Shown here in pieces: positions 1 through 10,507 of a stretch of 64,000 nt of DNA. The notes under the pieces were generated by a model. That model saw only the letters and a list, made by a program, of their open reading frames with translations, searched no databases and was not told the DNA's origin. The position numbers and the translations under genes are program-made. Origin of the DNA: Viscum album (lineage: Eukaryota > Streptophyta > Magnoliopsida > Santalales > Viscaceae). Position 1 is the first letter of the stretch, and each line of letters starts with the position of its first letter. The DNA lies in NCBI GenBank assembly GCA_963277665.1, contig OY728125.1:1712332889-1712396888 (forward strand). Reading direction: 5' to 3'.

Positions 1-2553
1 TTAATTTTATTTTATATTTCTTTCAAATATTTTTTGCTAGTTATAGGATATGACTCTTTATACAATATTTTGAGTACTACCAGTCAGAAACATTAAATGA
101 TACCTCACACACTCACAAAATCCAATATTTCATTAAGTGGAAATATTTACCGATCATAGTTCTAAGGGATATTAAAATGATGTCATTGGGTATCCCGAGG
201 TAATATATCCTTACACTCTAGGGGATTTATCAAATATTAGAAAAAATGTGATGAGGTATTTATGGATGACCATTAAAATAATTACTATTTTCACCAAATT
301 TAATTCATGCCATATCTGTAAAGTCTCATTATCTCACTCAATCATATATCTACAGAACCTGATGTAATAGGCAATGGACCATTGGGTAGGTAAAAGAAAT
401 AATAATTTGTTCACCCTACTAAAGTTGGATTTTTTTTAAAATAGATTATGAAAATGTTATAAGTATTACACATAGATACTCTATTGTTAAGAACCAAGGA
501 TTCATCCCCATGTATAATATCCCACAATTTGATAATAATGACTATATTCAATGGAATAATAATATTCCATACTATGTATAATTGAACCATAGAATAGGAT
601 TATTAAAATATGATCATTATAACGTGGCCATTAAATTGGTTGGTATAAATAGAGTAGAGTACTTTTTGAAATATAAATGTTTTAAACAAAAAAAATTTAT
701 TTATTAATTCTTAGGGAAGTCTTTCAGTTTTTAGTAAATCTGTTTTATTATTCAATGATATTTTTTCTAAACAAATATCCTTTTCAATTTCTTATGAGAA
801 AATGAAATAATTAATTTAAAAAATAATAAAAAATGTATTTGATAAAATAAATACAATTTATAAATAATTATATCAAAACTATTATATGTTAAATATTTTA
901 TATTTTTACGGAAGCTATATTTTTAATAGAATAGTGAAAACACTAACTTTATTGAAAAGTGTATTTTGTTTTCTTTTAGTAACATTGTAAAATTATATTT
1001 AAAACTAAAATAAAAATTTAATTATTTTATTTTAATTAAAATAATCCAATGATGTTGTTTTAAGATAATTTTAACTTGAATTTAGTATAAAAAATTAATA
1101 TTAAAAAAGAACTTTTTCTAAAAGAAACAATATTCTTCGCTATTCCGTGGATTGATTCTAAATTATTTTATTAAAAAAAATTTATTTTAAAAAATTTATT
1201 CCATATATAGAATCATAATATCCATATATGGTTAACTTATCTATTTTATTTTTATTCATTCTGAATAGTATTCAATGTATTTTCTATTACCACAGTAAAG
1301 GGTAAATAATTTAATTAAGGGAAAAAATATTATAGAAATGATAAAATGTATATAAAAAATTTCTAATATTATTAATGATTAAATTCAACCCCTAATCATA
1401 ATTTTTTGGTTATATTAACATTTTTCTATTATTATTTTATTATGACCGTTATAATATGTTATATAAACATGAGTAAAAAATGTCCCAATGTTGTATTTTA
1501 ATAAATATAATATATTTATCATGAGGATAAACAGAGAATTTTTTCAACGATATATATTCTTTAAAATTATTTATTATATATATTCATCATTCTCATTTAT
1601 TTTTAACTTTAACGAAAAATAATTATCTTAAATTAATAAAAACATAGACGTTGTAATTATTAAATTAATTGAGAAATAAAATAAATGTTACTTCAAAAAT
1701 TAAAAGTAGTATAATTTGAATGAATTAATGTGAAAAATTATTTTTTGTAAAATTAACATTTTTGGTTTTTTAAACATTCTATTAAAAGTAATTTTATTTT
1801 ATTGATGTTAAAAAAATATATAGTCAAAAATTGACATTACTGCTATTTTATTAAAATAATATTTTATTAAATAATATAAATTTCTTCAAAATCATATATT
1901 TATCTATCTGATTATTATAAGGATTAAAATATCAAAAATGGTCTATATTCTTTCCTTTTTTTCATTAAAATAATAATATTGACCCTCATAGTGTAAGAAA
2001 ACCTTATTGTCATGGTAATTGTGAACTGGGATAATGGAGGGTTAAAACCAAAAGAGAAGCGTAATAATTTTATCAAAACATTTCTAAAAATAAACTTATG
2101 AGATTATTTCAGTGTATCCTGATATAATTTTCAAATTATATTTGATTTTATCCCATTATTCATCAAAATTAATTTATATTAGATTAATATTTTAATAAAT
2201 TCCATGAGTTCCCTCATATCTCTTATAAAAGATAACAATATCTCATAATTTATTCACAATTGAAAACTCATTTGGTTCAGCCAATATATACCTTAATCAA
2301 TTTCTAAAAACTCTCCCCATGTTTTATGTGTCCTATTTTGGGTTGAAAACCAATCATAGAGGTATTACGATTGTAAAAGAAGGATATTTTCGGGAGAATA
2401 TGTATAGTTTTTAACAACATGTTTTTGATGTATTTATTATTTTACATACATAAAAATTTAAAAAAATATGATAAAATAATAAAACCTACATATTCTATAT
2501 AAATATATTTTATTATTCTAATGTAATATCCTATAACAATCTCATTTTCCATT
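1..2553. other. AT-rich intergenic DNA, no gene seen
   Basis: This stretch is very AT-rich, with frequent A and T runs and stop codons in every frame. I see no open frame of note, no conserved protein motif and no tRNA-like fold. It is most likely old, decayed repeat DNA flanking element 1, but nothing in it identifies the source. Confidence 0.7.
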
Positions 2554-2558
2554 AAATG
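2554..2558. repeat. Left target-site duplication of element 1 (AAATG)
   Basis: AAATG lies immediately before the 5' LTR (TGTA...) and is repeated exactly at 12460-12464 just after the 3' LTR (...TACA). A 5-bp duplication is the normal footprint of Ty3/gypsy integrase. It shows that the element is a single insertion with both ends preserved. Confidence 0.85.
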
Positions 2559-2642
2559 TGTAAGAAACCGGATCTTTTTTTAGGTGCGTTTTCCCTTTTT
2601 CTGGAGTTTTTAAGGAAAATAAATTTTCTGGAAATTTCAGAA

Positions 2643-2657
2643 GTACACGCCGTGTAC
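2643..2657. repeat. 15-bp perfect palindrome in the LTR, GTACACGCCGTGTAC
   Basis: GTACACG and CGTGTAC are inverted around a central C. The same 15-mer is in the 3' LTR at 10615-10629 and 10753-10767. A degenerate copy (GTACATGCTGTGTAC) lies at 2781-2795, and a family of variants fills the leader at 5079-5660. It could bind a dimeric factor or form a short cruciform. Function is inference only. Confidence 0.8.
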
Positions 2658-3500
2658 TTTCTGAGTACACGTCATGTTCTCTCCCCCGGCTCGAAGCCGT
2701 GTGCTGGCCATGTCCGGGCCACACACATGGTGTGTAAGGCTGAGGTGGAGGCTGGTTAATTCGGAGTACGGAAAATTGAAGTACATGCTGTGTACTTTCT
2801 TTTTTTCATTAAATGGACCGGGTTCACGCCTAACCCCCAGTTTTGTCTTATTCTTTAGTTTTCGTTCGTCCTACAGCGACCGTACGGCCAGATCTTCGAC
2901 GGGCTCCTGCCTCACCGTTCGTTCTCCGATTCGAGCATGGTCGATTGCATTGGAATCGCAGCGGTAAATTATTCCTTCTTCTTGAGCCTTGTTTATTGTT
3001 TCCTCCTTGTTTTCAAGATACTGTTGGATAAACATTTTGGGCGTTTTCTCAGATCTATGTTGTTCTAAGAGGAATCTATCGTAGTGGTTCACATATATCG
3101 ATCTCCTCAGATGGAGGTTGGTTGTTTGTGCCTTTCTGTAGAATGTTGATGAATATTATGTGAAAGTCCACCAATACCCTTGAACAGGGTATTGCAGGTT
3201 TCCTATTTTTCCCTTGTTGTTTTCTTGCTTTTCTTGATTTCTTTAATAGAGGATATTGCTAGTGTTTAGAGTAATTGTTTTTGTGCTCAGGTTGCTTTTC
3301 CATGCTTGTTTTGCATGTTGGGCATTTTTCCAGTTCCCATACCTTGTTGTAGGATAGTGGAACTATCACTTTTGTTATTACTATTGAGCCTTAGTTGTTA
3401 GCAAAGTAGTCCTTGAGGTTCAATTGGACGATACACGCGCGCTGAGCATGTTTAGTTATACTCAGGACTGTGAGAACCTAGAGTAGTAGACCAAAGAGAC

Positions 3501-3715
3501 AATTGACGGAAGGGCTTCTCCAGAGTGTCTTTTAATTTCGATGCGAGACTATAGGGGGAATTGATGTTGAGAGCTTTCCCAGAGAGTCTGTAGATCCACA
3601 ATGCGGGCCACAGGGGGAATTGACGTTGAGTGCTTCCCCATAGAGCCTTTAGCACGATATGAGACTATTGGGGGAATTGATGGTGAGTGCTTCCCCAGAG
3701 ATTCTGCTTATTTAC
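3501..3715 (+). repeat. Tandem repeat inside the 5' LTR, period 57-59 bp, four copies
   Basis: Copies start with AATTGA(C/T)G at 3501, 3559, 3618 and 3675. Each carries a GGGGG tract followed about 20 bases later by TTCCCC or TTCTCC and AGAG. The same four copies with the same spacing (58, 59, 57) occur in the 3' LTR from 11474. The array was therefore already present in the LTR when this copy inserted. Confidence 0.88.
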
Positions 3716-4491
3716 GTAGCTGAACGAGAGGGGTGAGACTGTGTGTGCATCCAAGTGGGTTGCTAGTACTTATAGGTTGAACCATAGGGGTTATACTGTA
3801 AGAGCTACCCAGTGGGTTACCTATTTCTTCGTTTGTTTCTGGCTTTTTACTTGGGTATTTTGTTTTCCATAACTGTGGATTGTAGCTGCTTGTGCTTTTC
3901 TGTTTACTGCTGCTTATTTTATTACTGTCATGTATTCATTGACTGTTAGACACAAATCTTTGGGTGATTGCCTTCTGGGATTGTATCTAACACCCTGTTT
4001 GGGACATGTTTTTTTGGCCCAAGCAGACTATGTTGCTACAGGTATAGACAAGGGAAAGTGCCCTTCTACTTAAGGATCTTGATTGCACTAGGAGCTGGGG
4101 AGCATGGGACCGAGCCGTGGCTCGTGATGCTGAGGATCTTATTTGTTTTTCTTTTGCACTTGGTTTCAGATGTATATCAGCATGTTGTTTTGTTTTCTGT
4201 TTTCCTTAGATACTTGTACCTGCTAAATCATTGTCATCATAGTTATATATCTACATTGCTTCCGCTATTTGGTTTCTGTTTTTATGCATGTTGTTTGTTG
4301 CTTCCTCTATTTATTATTGTTTTCTTACCATTCATACCTTACCGAATGAGGGAATAGTCTCCCCACTGACTCACCACGGCCCTCGCTGCTAGTCGGTAGC
4401 CTCTGGCGTTTGGGGAAATGCTCTTGAGGTCATGTGGTGAACCGGGTACTGGGCACCAGTGGAGGGGCTCGGGACTCGGGTCGTTACAAAG

Positions 4492-4503
4492 TGGTATCAG
4501 GGG
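4492..4503 (+). other. Primer-binding site of element 1 (tRNA-iMet type)
   Basis: TGGTATCAG starts three bases after the 5' LTR end. It matches the 3' end complement of plant initiator tRNA-Met (family form TGGTATCAGAGC) for nine bases, then diverges to GGG where AGC is expected. Minus-strand DNA synthesis would be primed here. The position fixes the plus orientation of the element. Confidence 0.88.
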
Positions 4504-5078
4504 AGTTCTTTTCTCCTGATTTAATGTTTGGAGACCTTATCCAGGGATAGGATGGATTCAGTACTTGGAATTAAGCTGTTCTCGGGAGTAGCTAACCCGT
4601 GTACAGGGAAAAGCCATACTACCTCGTTAATTGCAGTTGCTGGATTTGAGATTTTATAGTTGATCTAATTTCACCTAGAGTGATTCACATGGCTTGTGTT
4701 ATTACTGTTTTGATATTGCGGTTCTATTTCTGTCGCAACCCAATGAGATGAGGGTATTCCATATCATGCATCATATAGGCACTTGTTGAAATCACATGTC
4801 ATGCATTCTTGCCTTGCCATCTAGGATGCATTAGCGATTGCGTGTTGTTGTGATAGTCTCTCTGTAGATTATGCATGCTGTTGTGATAGATGCTCGATAG
4901 ATTCTATACTGTTGTGTTAGAAAACTTTTTTTTGTTCCTTTCTCAAAATTAACACCAAATTTTGGTTCTTGAGGTGTTATGGGCCCTCCCGGATCAGAAT
5001 TTGGCATCTTTTCCCTTGTTTTTGGTGTTTCTGGATGTCTACGTAGTTTCTGAGCTACTTCCAAGAAAAACCCAGAAT

Positions 5079-5660
5079 ACACGGCGTGTACTTTTTAGAT
5101 ACACGCCGTGTAGTTTTCAAACTGTGACACTGACCGTGTGAGTAGAACACAGTGTCGTGGGAGTAACTTCGGGAACACGCTGTGTGAGTTCGGAGCAGTT
5201 TACCTGGCCATGTCACTAACAACACGGGCCGGGGATGCTCGGTTAGAAAACGTTGTGTCCATAGAGAACACGCCGGGTAGTCCTGTCCAGGTACCTGACC
5301 ATGTCACGAACAACAGGGGTAGGCATGGCCTTCTTTTCCGCACACCGTGTTTGTTCAGAACACGCCGTGTAGTCTTTCCTAGGCACCCGGCCGTGTCATG
5401 AACAACATGGGACAATGTCACGTTCACCAATACACGCCGTGTTTGTTCAAAGAACACCGTTTGAGGTTCATCCATGTAGACGGTCGTGTTCTTAACAACA
5501 CAGGCCGCTGAAGCCTTCTCTAGTACACACCGTGTTTGTTTCAAACACGCTGTTTAGCCATGAGTTGAGTCGGACAGTGTGTGTTAACCGTGTAAGGAGA
5601 CTCAGGCATGGGAATAGTTTTCAAGTACACGCCGTGTGTGAGGGTCAACACGCCGTGTAT
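5079..5660 (+). repeat. Array of ACACGCCGTGT-like motifs in the leader
   Basis: Between the PBS and gag lies a stretch with many copies of an 11-bp near-palindrome, ACACGCCGTGT, or its reverse complement. Clear copies are at 5079-5089 (reverse form), 5101-5111, about 5360-5370, 5432-5442, 5629-5639 and 5648-5658. Diverged versions lie between them. The motif often follows GA, TA or AA and is followed by TAG, TTTG or GTGAG. No open frame crosses the region intact, so it is untranslated leader. I recall GC-rich palindromic repeats of this style in leaders of other plant Ty3/gypsy elements, but did not check. Confidence 0.75.
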
Positions 5661-5841
5661 TTTGAATTGTACATGACTTGTAGTGTGAGAGTACACACCC
5701 ATGCCAGTGGTTCAAGAAGACAAGTCGTGTAGTCGTGTTTCGCAATCTGTTGTGTTTTCCTTCCCCTATTCCCGTTTTGTACCATTGTGTTCTATATCCT
5801 TGTTTTCCTGATCTAAGGTATACTTTTGATCTTTCAGAGCA

Positions 5842-6830
5842 ATGCCTGTGAGAGGTCCTCCGGTCGTACTTCTGTCGTCAGTTAGTGATCAGACGCCAGA
5901 TATGGCTAATCATGGACTTCATGTCGATCCCCCCACCGAGCCAGCCTTGGGCCCGATTGTTGTACCATTCGCGGGTGCTGATGCGCAGTTCAGGGAAGGT
6001 TTCATGAGGATGATGCAAGACTTCCAGGGAGCACCGCCTCCTGCCTCGTCTATGGTAGACTTGACGCGGGTCTTTCAGCAGCAGTATCCTCCCATGTTCT
6101 CGGGTGAGGGAGGACCTCATGCTGCAGAGTCATGGTTGGAAGCCATGATGACTATATTCGAGCATCTAGAGACGCCTCTAGAGAGGTGGGTCAAGCTCGC
6201 CACCTACATGCTCCGTGTATCTTCCAAGAGGTGGTGGGACGTGATCTCACAGGCAGGTCAGTAGTAGGCTATGGCTTCTGAGGAGTTCGAGCGCGTGTTC
6301 TATGACTACTTCTACTCGGAGACCCTGAGGGCCGATTGAGCCCAGGAGTTCATGATCTTGGAGCAGGGTACTCTTTATGTCATGGATATTCCCCTCGTTT
6401 CACTGAGCTGCAGCGTTTTACAACCCTTCGAGATGGGAGTGGGGTGTTCTTGGTGAGGAAGTTTGAGGATGGACTCAGGAGGGAGATCCGCTCGCAGGTG
6501 AACATCTTCCAGCTGACTTCCATTACTTCCATCGTCATCCAGGCACTGATTGTAGAGCGCAATCTGAGAGACTCTGGAGTTGCGAGGCATGGCGGTTCTA
6601 CTCCCATAGCTAGCTTTCCTCTATATGACAGCAAGAAGCATCGTAGAGAGCCTACATGCGGTGATTCGAGGAAGCGAGACTCATCATCAGGCAGCCATGT
6701 GACGTGCTATCAGTGTGTCCGGAAAGGGCACACGAGGCTGTAGTGCTAGAGAGACCCCGTGGAGTGCCGATCTTGCAGCAAGATGGGTCACCTTCAGTGT
6801 TTCTACTAGGTTTTCTCATTAACAGTAGGT
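5842..6830 (+). pseudogene. gag pseudogene of element 1
   Basis: This is the capsid/nucleocapsid part of the polyprotein. An ATG at 5842 opens a frame of 140 codons containing the retrotransposon Gag core (aromatic-rich stretch with WLEAM near residue 98 and ERWVKLATYMLR near residue 118). It stops at a double TAG (6262-6267). A TGA follows at 6337, and the recognisable frame shifts near 6370. The continuation (6336-6743) ends in a zinc knuckle, CYQC...GHTRL, where the last cysteine follows a TAG at 6741. A second knuckle (CRSC...GH) at about 6763-6805 has tyrosine where the final cysteine is expected. Gag would package the RNA in cytoplasmic particles. This copy cannot. Confidence 0.88.
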
Positions 6831-7037
6831 GAACGGGGTTATTCCATCACTCCTCATTCAGGAGCAGCCCCACCACTCTCTCACGAGTCACGGAACATGT
6901 GTTCTTCCGGCGGTTCGGGATGAGGTGGAGTTCAGGGCCGTGGCGGTCAGCCACCAGTCCCTAAACACCAGTAGGGAGGTTTAGCTCAGAGTGGTCAGTC
7001 AGGGGTTCAGGGCCGCAGTGCATGCCAGTATTTCACC

Positions 7038-7418
7038 ATGGATAAGACTTATCATGAGGAGGATCTCGTCCCTTCTACTATACGAGATACGATTTTAGTT
7101 GCCTCAGTTTTATCTTCAGCCATTTTTGATACTGGTGCTATGCATAGCTTTATCTCTATTGCCTTTGTAGAGAGCCTTGGATGCTGCATCGTTTCTTCTA
7201 CCGACTCGTTGAAACTAGACACACCTTTGGGGGCGAGGACATCTAGTGTATGCTTGTGTAGAGAGTTCTCTCTCGGGGTTGCAGGGTATCACTTCTTATG
7301 GAATATCTATGTCCTAGAGATGAGAGGCTATGATGTCATTCTCGGCATGGACTGTTTGATTCCCTTCCAAGAATTCGTTGACTGTTATCGCCGCAGAGTG
7401 AGTTTCGTTTCACCATAG
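7038..7418 (+). pseudogene. Retropepsin-like aspartic protease pseudogene of element 1
   Basis: The 126-codon frame carries the active-site triad as FDTGAMHSFIS (residues about 31-41) and the later conserved block VILGMDCLI (about 104-112). Both are typical of plant Ty3/gypsy proteases that cut Gag-Pol. The catalytic Asp of DTG is retained. The frame closes at a TAG (7416), and small indels separate it from the RT frame that resumes at 7497. It shares a frame with the zinc-knuckle segment upstream, as in a single gag-pol polyprotein. Confidence 0.85.
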
Positions 7419-7496
7419 GGTGAATCTTTCCTTCATAGAGGCGAATGAGACGTTCAAGCAAGTCGGGCAGAACTCGAGAATCTTAGTCTAGGAGGA

Positions 7497-8905
7497 GTGA
7501 CGACCCAGATTGCTAGTCTTTATCTGGATGACCAGGGGACTCCAAAGTTGGAAATTCCTCCAGTGGTGGATCGCTTTAGTGATTTCTTTCTAGATGACTT
7601 TTCGGGGTTTTCTCAGGAGCATGAGGTAGGCTTCTCCATTGAGCTTGTGCTAGTAGCAGCACTGATGTCCATTCGTCTATATAGGATGGCCACACCTGAG
7701 TTGTAGGAGCTCAAGAAGCAGTTGTAGGAGCTACAAGACAAGGGATTCATCCGACCCAGTACTTATCCTTGGGGTTTGCCTGTTCTGTTTGCGAATAAGG
7801 TAGATGGTATGCTTCGGCTTTGTGTGGATTATCAGAAGCTGAACCAGTTGACGGTCAAGAACTGGTATCCTTTTCCGAGGATTGATGACCTTTTTGATCA
7901 GCTTCAAGGAGCCCGTGTGTTCTTTAAGATAGACTTGAGTTCTGGATATCATCAGTTGTGCGTTAGACCATCATTTATACCCTTGACTGCCTTCAGGAGT
8001 AGGTATGGTCTATACAAATATACAGTCATGTTGTTCGGTCTCACGAACACACCTGCAGTTTTCATGGCACTGATGAACCTAGTGGTCCATCCTTACTTGG
8101 ATTCCTTCATCATGGTCTTCATGGACAATATCTTGGTGTACTATCATACTTGACACGACCATGCCAAACATCTAGAGATCGTTTTGAGTACACTGATATA
8201 ACATCGGCTTTATGCTAAACTCTCGAAGTGCCACTTCTAGATGGACCGGATTCACTTCTTGGGTCACATCATCTCAGAGGCAAGAGTATCTGTGGACCCA
8301 CAGAAAGTGAGAGCTATAGTTTCCTGGGAGTAGCCGAAGAACGTCTTTGAGGTTTGAAGTTTCCTAGGGCTGGATAGATACTACAGACGCTTCACTCAGG
8401 TCTTTTCTCATCTAGCAGCACCTTTGATAGGTCTGACCATGAAGGGGGAAAAGTTCATATTTCTAGATTCTTGTGAGTCAGCCTTTCAAAAGTTGAAATG
8501 GAGGTTGACGTCAGCACTGATACTAGTCCTTCCAGAGACAGGAAAAATCTACATTGTTTACTATGATGCTTCAGGTTTCAGGCTGGGAGTAGTGCTTATG
8601 CAGGTAGATGGATTCGTTGTGTACGGGTCTCGGCAGTTAAGGCCACGTGAGAGGAACTACCCTACGCATGATATGGAGTTGGCAGCGGTTGTTCATTCCA
8701 TGCACTGTTAGAGACACTGTCATCTGGGAGAGCACTTTTTGTTCTTCACTGAGCACAAGAGTCTCAAGTATATCTTCACTCATCATGATCTGAATGTGAG
8801 GCAGTGCAGGTGGGTTGAGTATCTACAGTATTTTGACTTCGAGCATCCCTATACGCTGGGAAAGGGCAACGCTGTGGTAGATGCATTGAAAAAATAACTC
8901 AGATT
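7497..8905 (+). pseudogene. Reverse transcriptase and RNase H pseudogene of element 1
   Basis: The N-terminal RT linker ends at about 7703. TAG codons at 7704 and 7725 sit where relatives have glutamine, within an EL-ELKKQL-EL pattern. RT motifs follow: [40 protein letters not shown] and [13 protein letters not shown]. The catalytic box reads VFMDNILVY, with Asn in place of the second Asp of the usual (Y/F)xDD, so polymerase activity is lost. Stops follow at 8151 (TGA), 8238, 8331 (TAG) and 8355 (TGA). RNase H is visible at 8560-8900 ([37 protein letters not shown]) and is broken at 8709 and 8895. Confidence 0.92.
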
Positions 8906-10494
8906 CAGGCCGTTCAGGAGGCCAGTAGTGAGTGGCAGCTGATGGCTCTGTTTTCTGAGATGCATCTAGAGGTGCACGACAGACGGGGACAGACTTTTGT
9001 ATCTTCTGTAGCAGTTACCTCCACGCAACTTGATCGGGTACGGATGAGGCTGCTATCAGACTCAAAAGGCTTAGTCATGCGGGAGAGTGTGTCAAGAGAG
9101 GACCCTCTTCCTGGATGGACAATTGGCGAGGATGAGATCTTACGTTTCCAGGGATGCATATGTGTGATAGCGGACATACGCGTGGAGATGATGCGGGATT
9201 TCCATTCCTTTGTTTGGGAAGTTCATCCTGGCCTCACCAAGATGTATCAGGATCTTTATCACCAGTACTGGTTGCCAGGTATGAAGAATGATGTTGCTGG
9301 TTTCGTCATGCGATGTTCTACTTGTCAGCAGGTGAAAGTAGAGCATCACCGACCAGTGGGGCTCTTATAGTAGTTACCCATTCTGGAGTGGAAGTTGAAT
9401 GATGTCGCGATGGACTTCATGACCAGGTTGCCAAGGTCACCTCAAGGGAACGATGCTTCTTGGGTTGTCGTCGACAGGATTACGAAGGTTTCTCACTTCG
9501 TGCCGATCAGGGAGACCTTTAGTGTCGATGATCTGGGATGACATTACATCAGAGAGATCATTCGTCTGCATGGAGTTCCGCGCTCTATTGTTTCAGCCAG
9601 AGATGCACGCTTTACCCCTCGGTTCTGGAAAGGACTTTAGAAGGCCTTGGGTATATAGGTACTTCTGAGTATAGAATACCACCCCAGAATGATGGCCAGT
9701 CCGAGCGCACGATCCAGGTTCTTGAGGATATGCTCTGGGCTTGCATCCTTGACTTTGGCGGTTCTTGGGAGAAAAATATTCCTCTGCTAGAGTCCGCCTA
9801 CAACAACAGTTTCTAGGTGAACATTCGGATGGCTCCATACAAGGATCTATACGGTAGGCCATGCCGATCACCCTTAGGATGACTGGATGTAGGAGAGGCA
9901 GCTTTGCTGGGAGCTCGTCTTGTTCAGGAGACTTCATAGTAGATAGAGATGATTCAGAAGAGGATGGCTACAACACAGTCTCGACAAAATTCTATTGCTG
10001 ATCAATGGAGACGACCTATGGAGTTCAAGGTCGGTGATCAGGTTTTCCTACGCGTCGCACCGAGGTAGGGAAACAAAAGGATTCGGAGACTGGGTAAGCT
10101 TTCACCGCGGTACGTCGGGCTGTTTGAGGTCATCGAGAGAGTTGTGTCAGTCACCTATCGGTTGTAGCTACCTCAGAGGTATCGGGCCATGCATGACGTC
10201 TTCCACGTCTCTCTGCTTCGATGTTACTTTTCAGACCCTTATCACGTATTTCAGCCCGAGTAAGTTGAGCTTAAAGCGGATACGTTGTTTGAGGATCATC
10301 CTATATGGATTGTCGATCGTAGTACAAAGGTTCTCCGCGGGTGGTCTATTCCTCTCGTACGAGTGTTGTGTCAACATGGGCGAGTACAGGATGAGACCTG
10401 GGAGAGGGAGGCTGATGTACGATCGTAGTGGCCGGAGCTGTTCGGGGTTTCGTCTTCTCCACCTCGTTAGGGAAATTCGGGGACGAATTTCTTT
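8906..10494 (+). pseudogene. Integrase pseudogene of element 1
   Basis: The HHCC zinc region is at about 9210-9340 (ending MRCSTCQQVK). The DDE core runs from 9390 (AMDFMTRLP) to about 9710 (NDGQSERTIQVLEDM). The second catalytic Asp is Ala in VSARDARF; the first Asp and the Glu remain. The C-terminal SH3-like part follows (FKVGDQVFLRV, LSPRYVGLFEVIERV, MHDVFHVSLLRCY). The frame changes near 8900 and 9682. TAG stops are at 9368, 9371, 9638, 9656, 9814, 9937, 9940, 10066, 10165, 10426 and 10468; TGA at 9539 and 9880; TAA at 10261. The tail ends in a GTNFFKGG-like motif over the polypurine tract. No clear chromodomain was recognised. Confidence 0.9.
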
Positions 10495-10505
10495 AAGGGG
10501 GGAAG
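10495..10505 (+). other. Polypurine tract of element 1
   Basis: AAGGGGGGAAG lies two bases before the 3' LTR start (TGTATGAACC). Purine tracts in this place survive RNase H and prime plus-strand DNA synthesis. It agrees with the plus orientation shown by the PBS. Confidence 0.88.
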
Positions 10506-10507
10506 TT

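Larger units (their letters stand above)
2559..4488 (+). repeat. 5' LTR of element 1 (1930 bp)
   Basis: It begins TGTAAGAAACCGGAT and ends ACTCGGGTCGTTACA, so it has the usual TG...CA termini. The copy at 10508-12459 begins TGTATGAACCTGGAT and has the same last 12 bases. Inside are a 15-bp perfect palindrome near the start, a 57-59 bp tandem repeat at 3501-3715 and a pyrimidine-rich 3' part. I did not find a convincing TATA box. Open frames inside it, such as one of 129 codons at 3968-4357, are not preserved in the other LTR and are not genes. Confidence 0.92.

Noticed and set aside
3968..4357. 129-codon hydrophobic plus-strand frame in the 5' LTR of element 1
   Set aside because: The matching part of the 3' LTR is broken into shorter frames (11935-12213, 12087-12320, 12125-12328), and the T-rich composition explains the hydrophobic residues.
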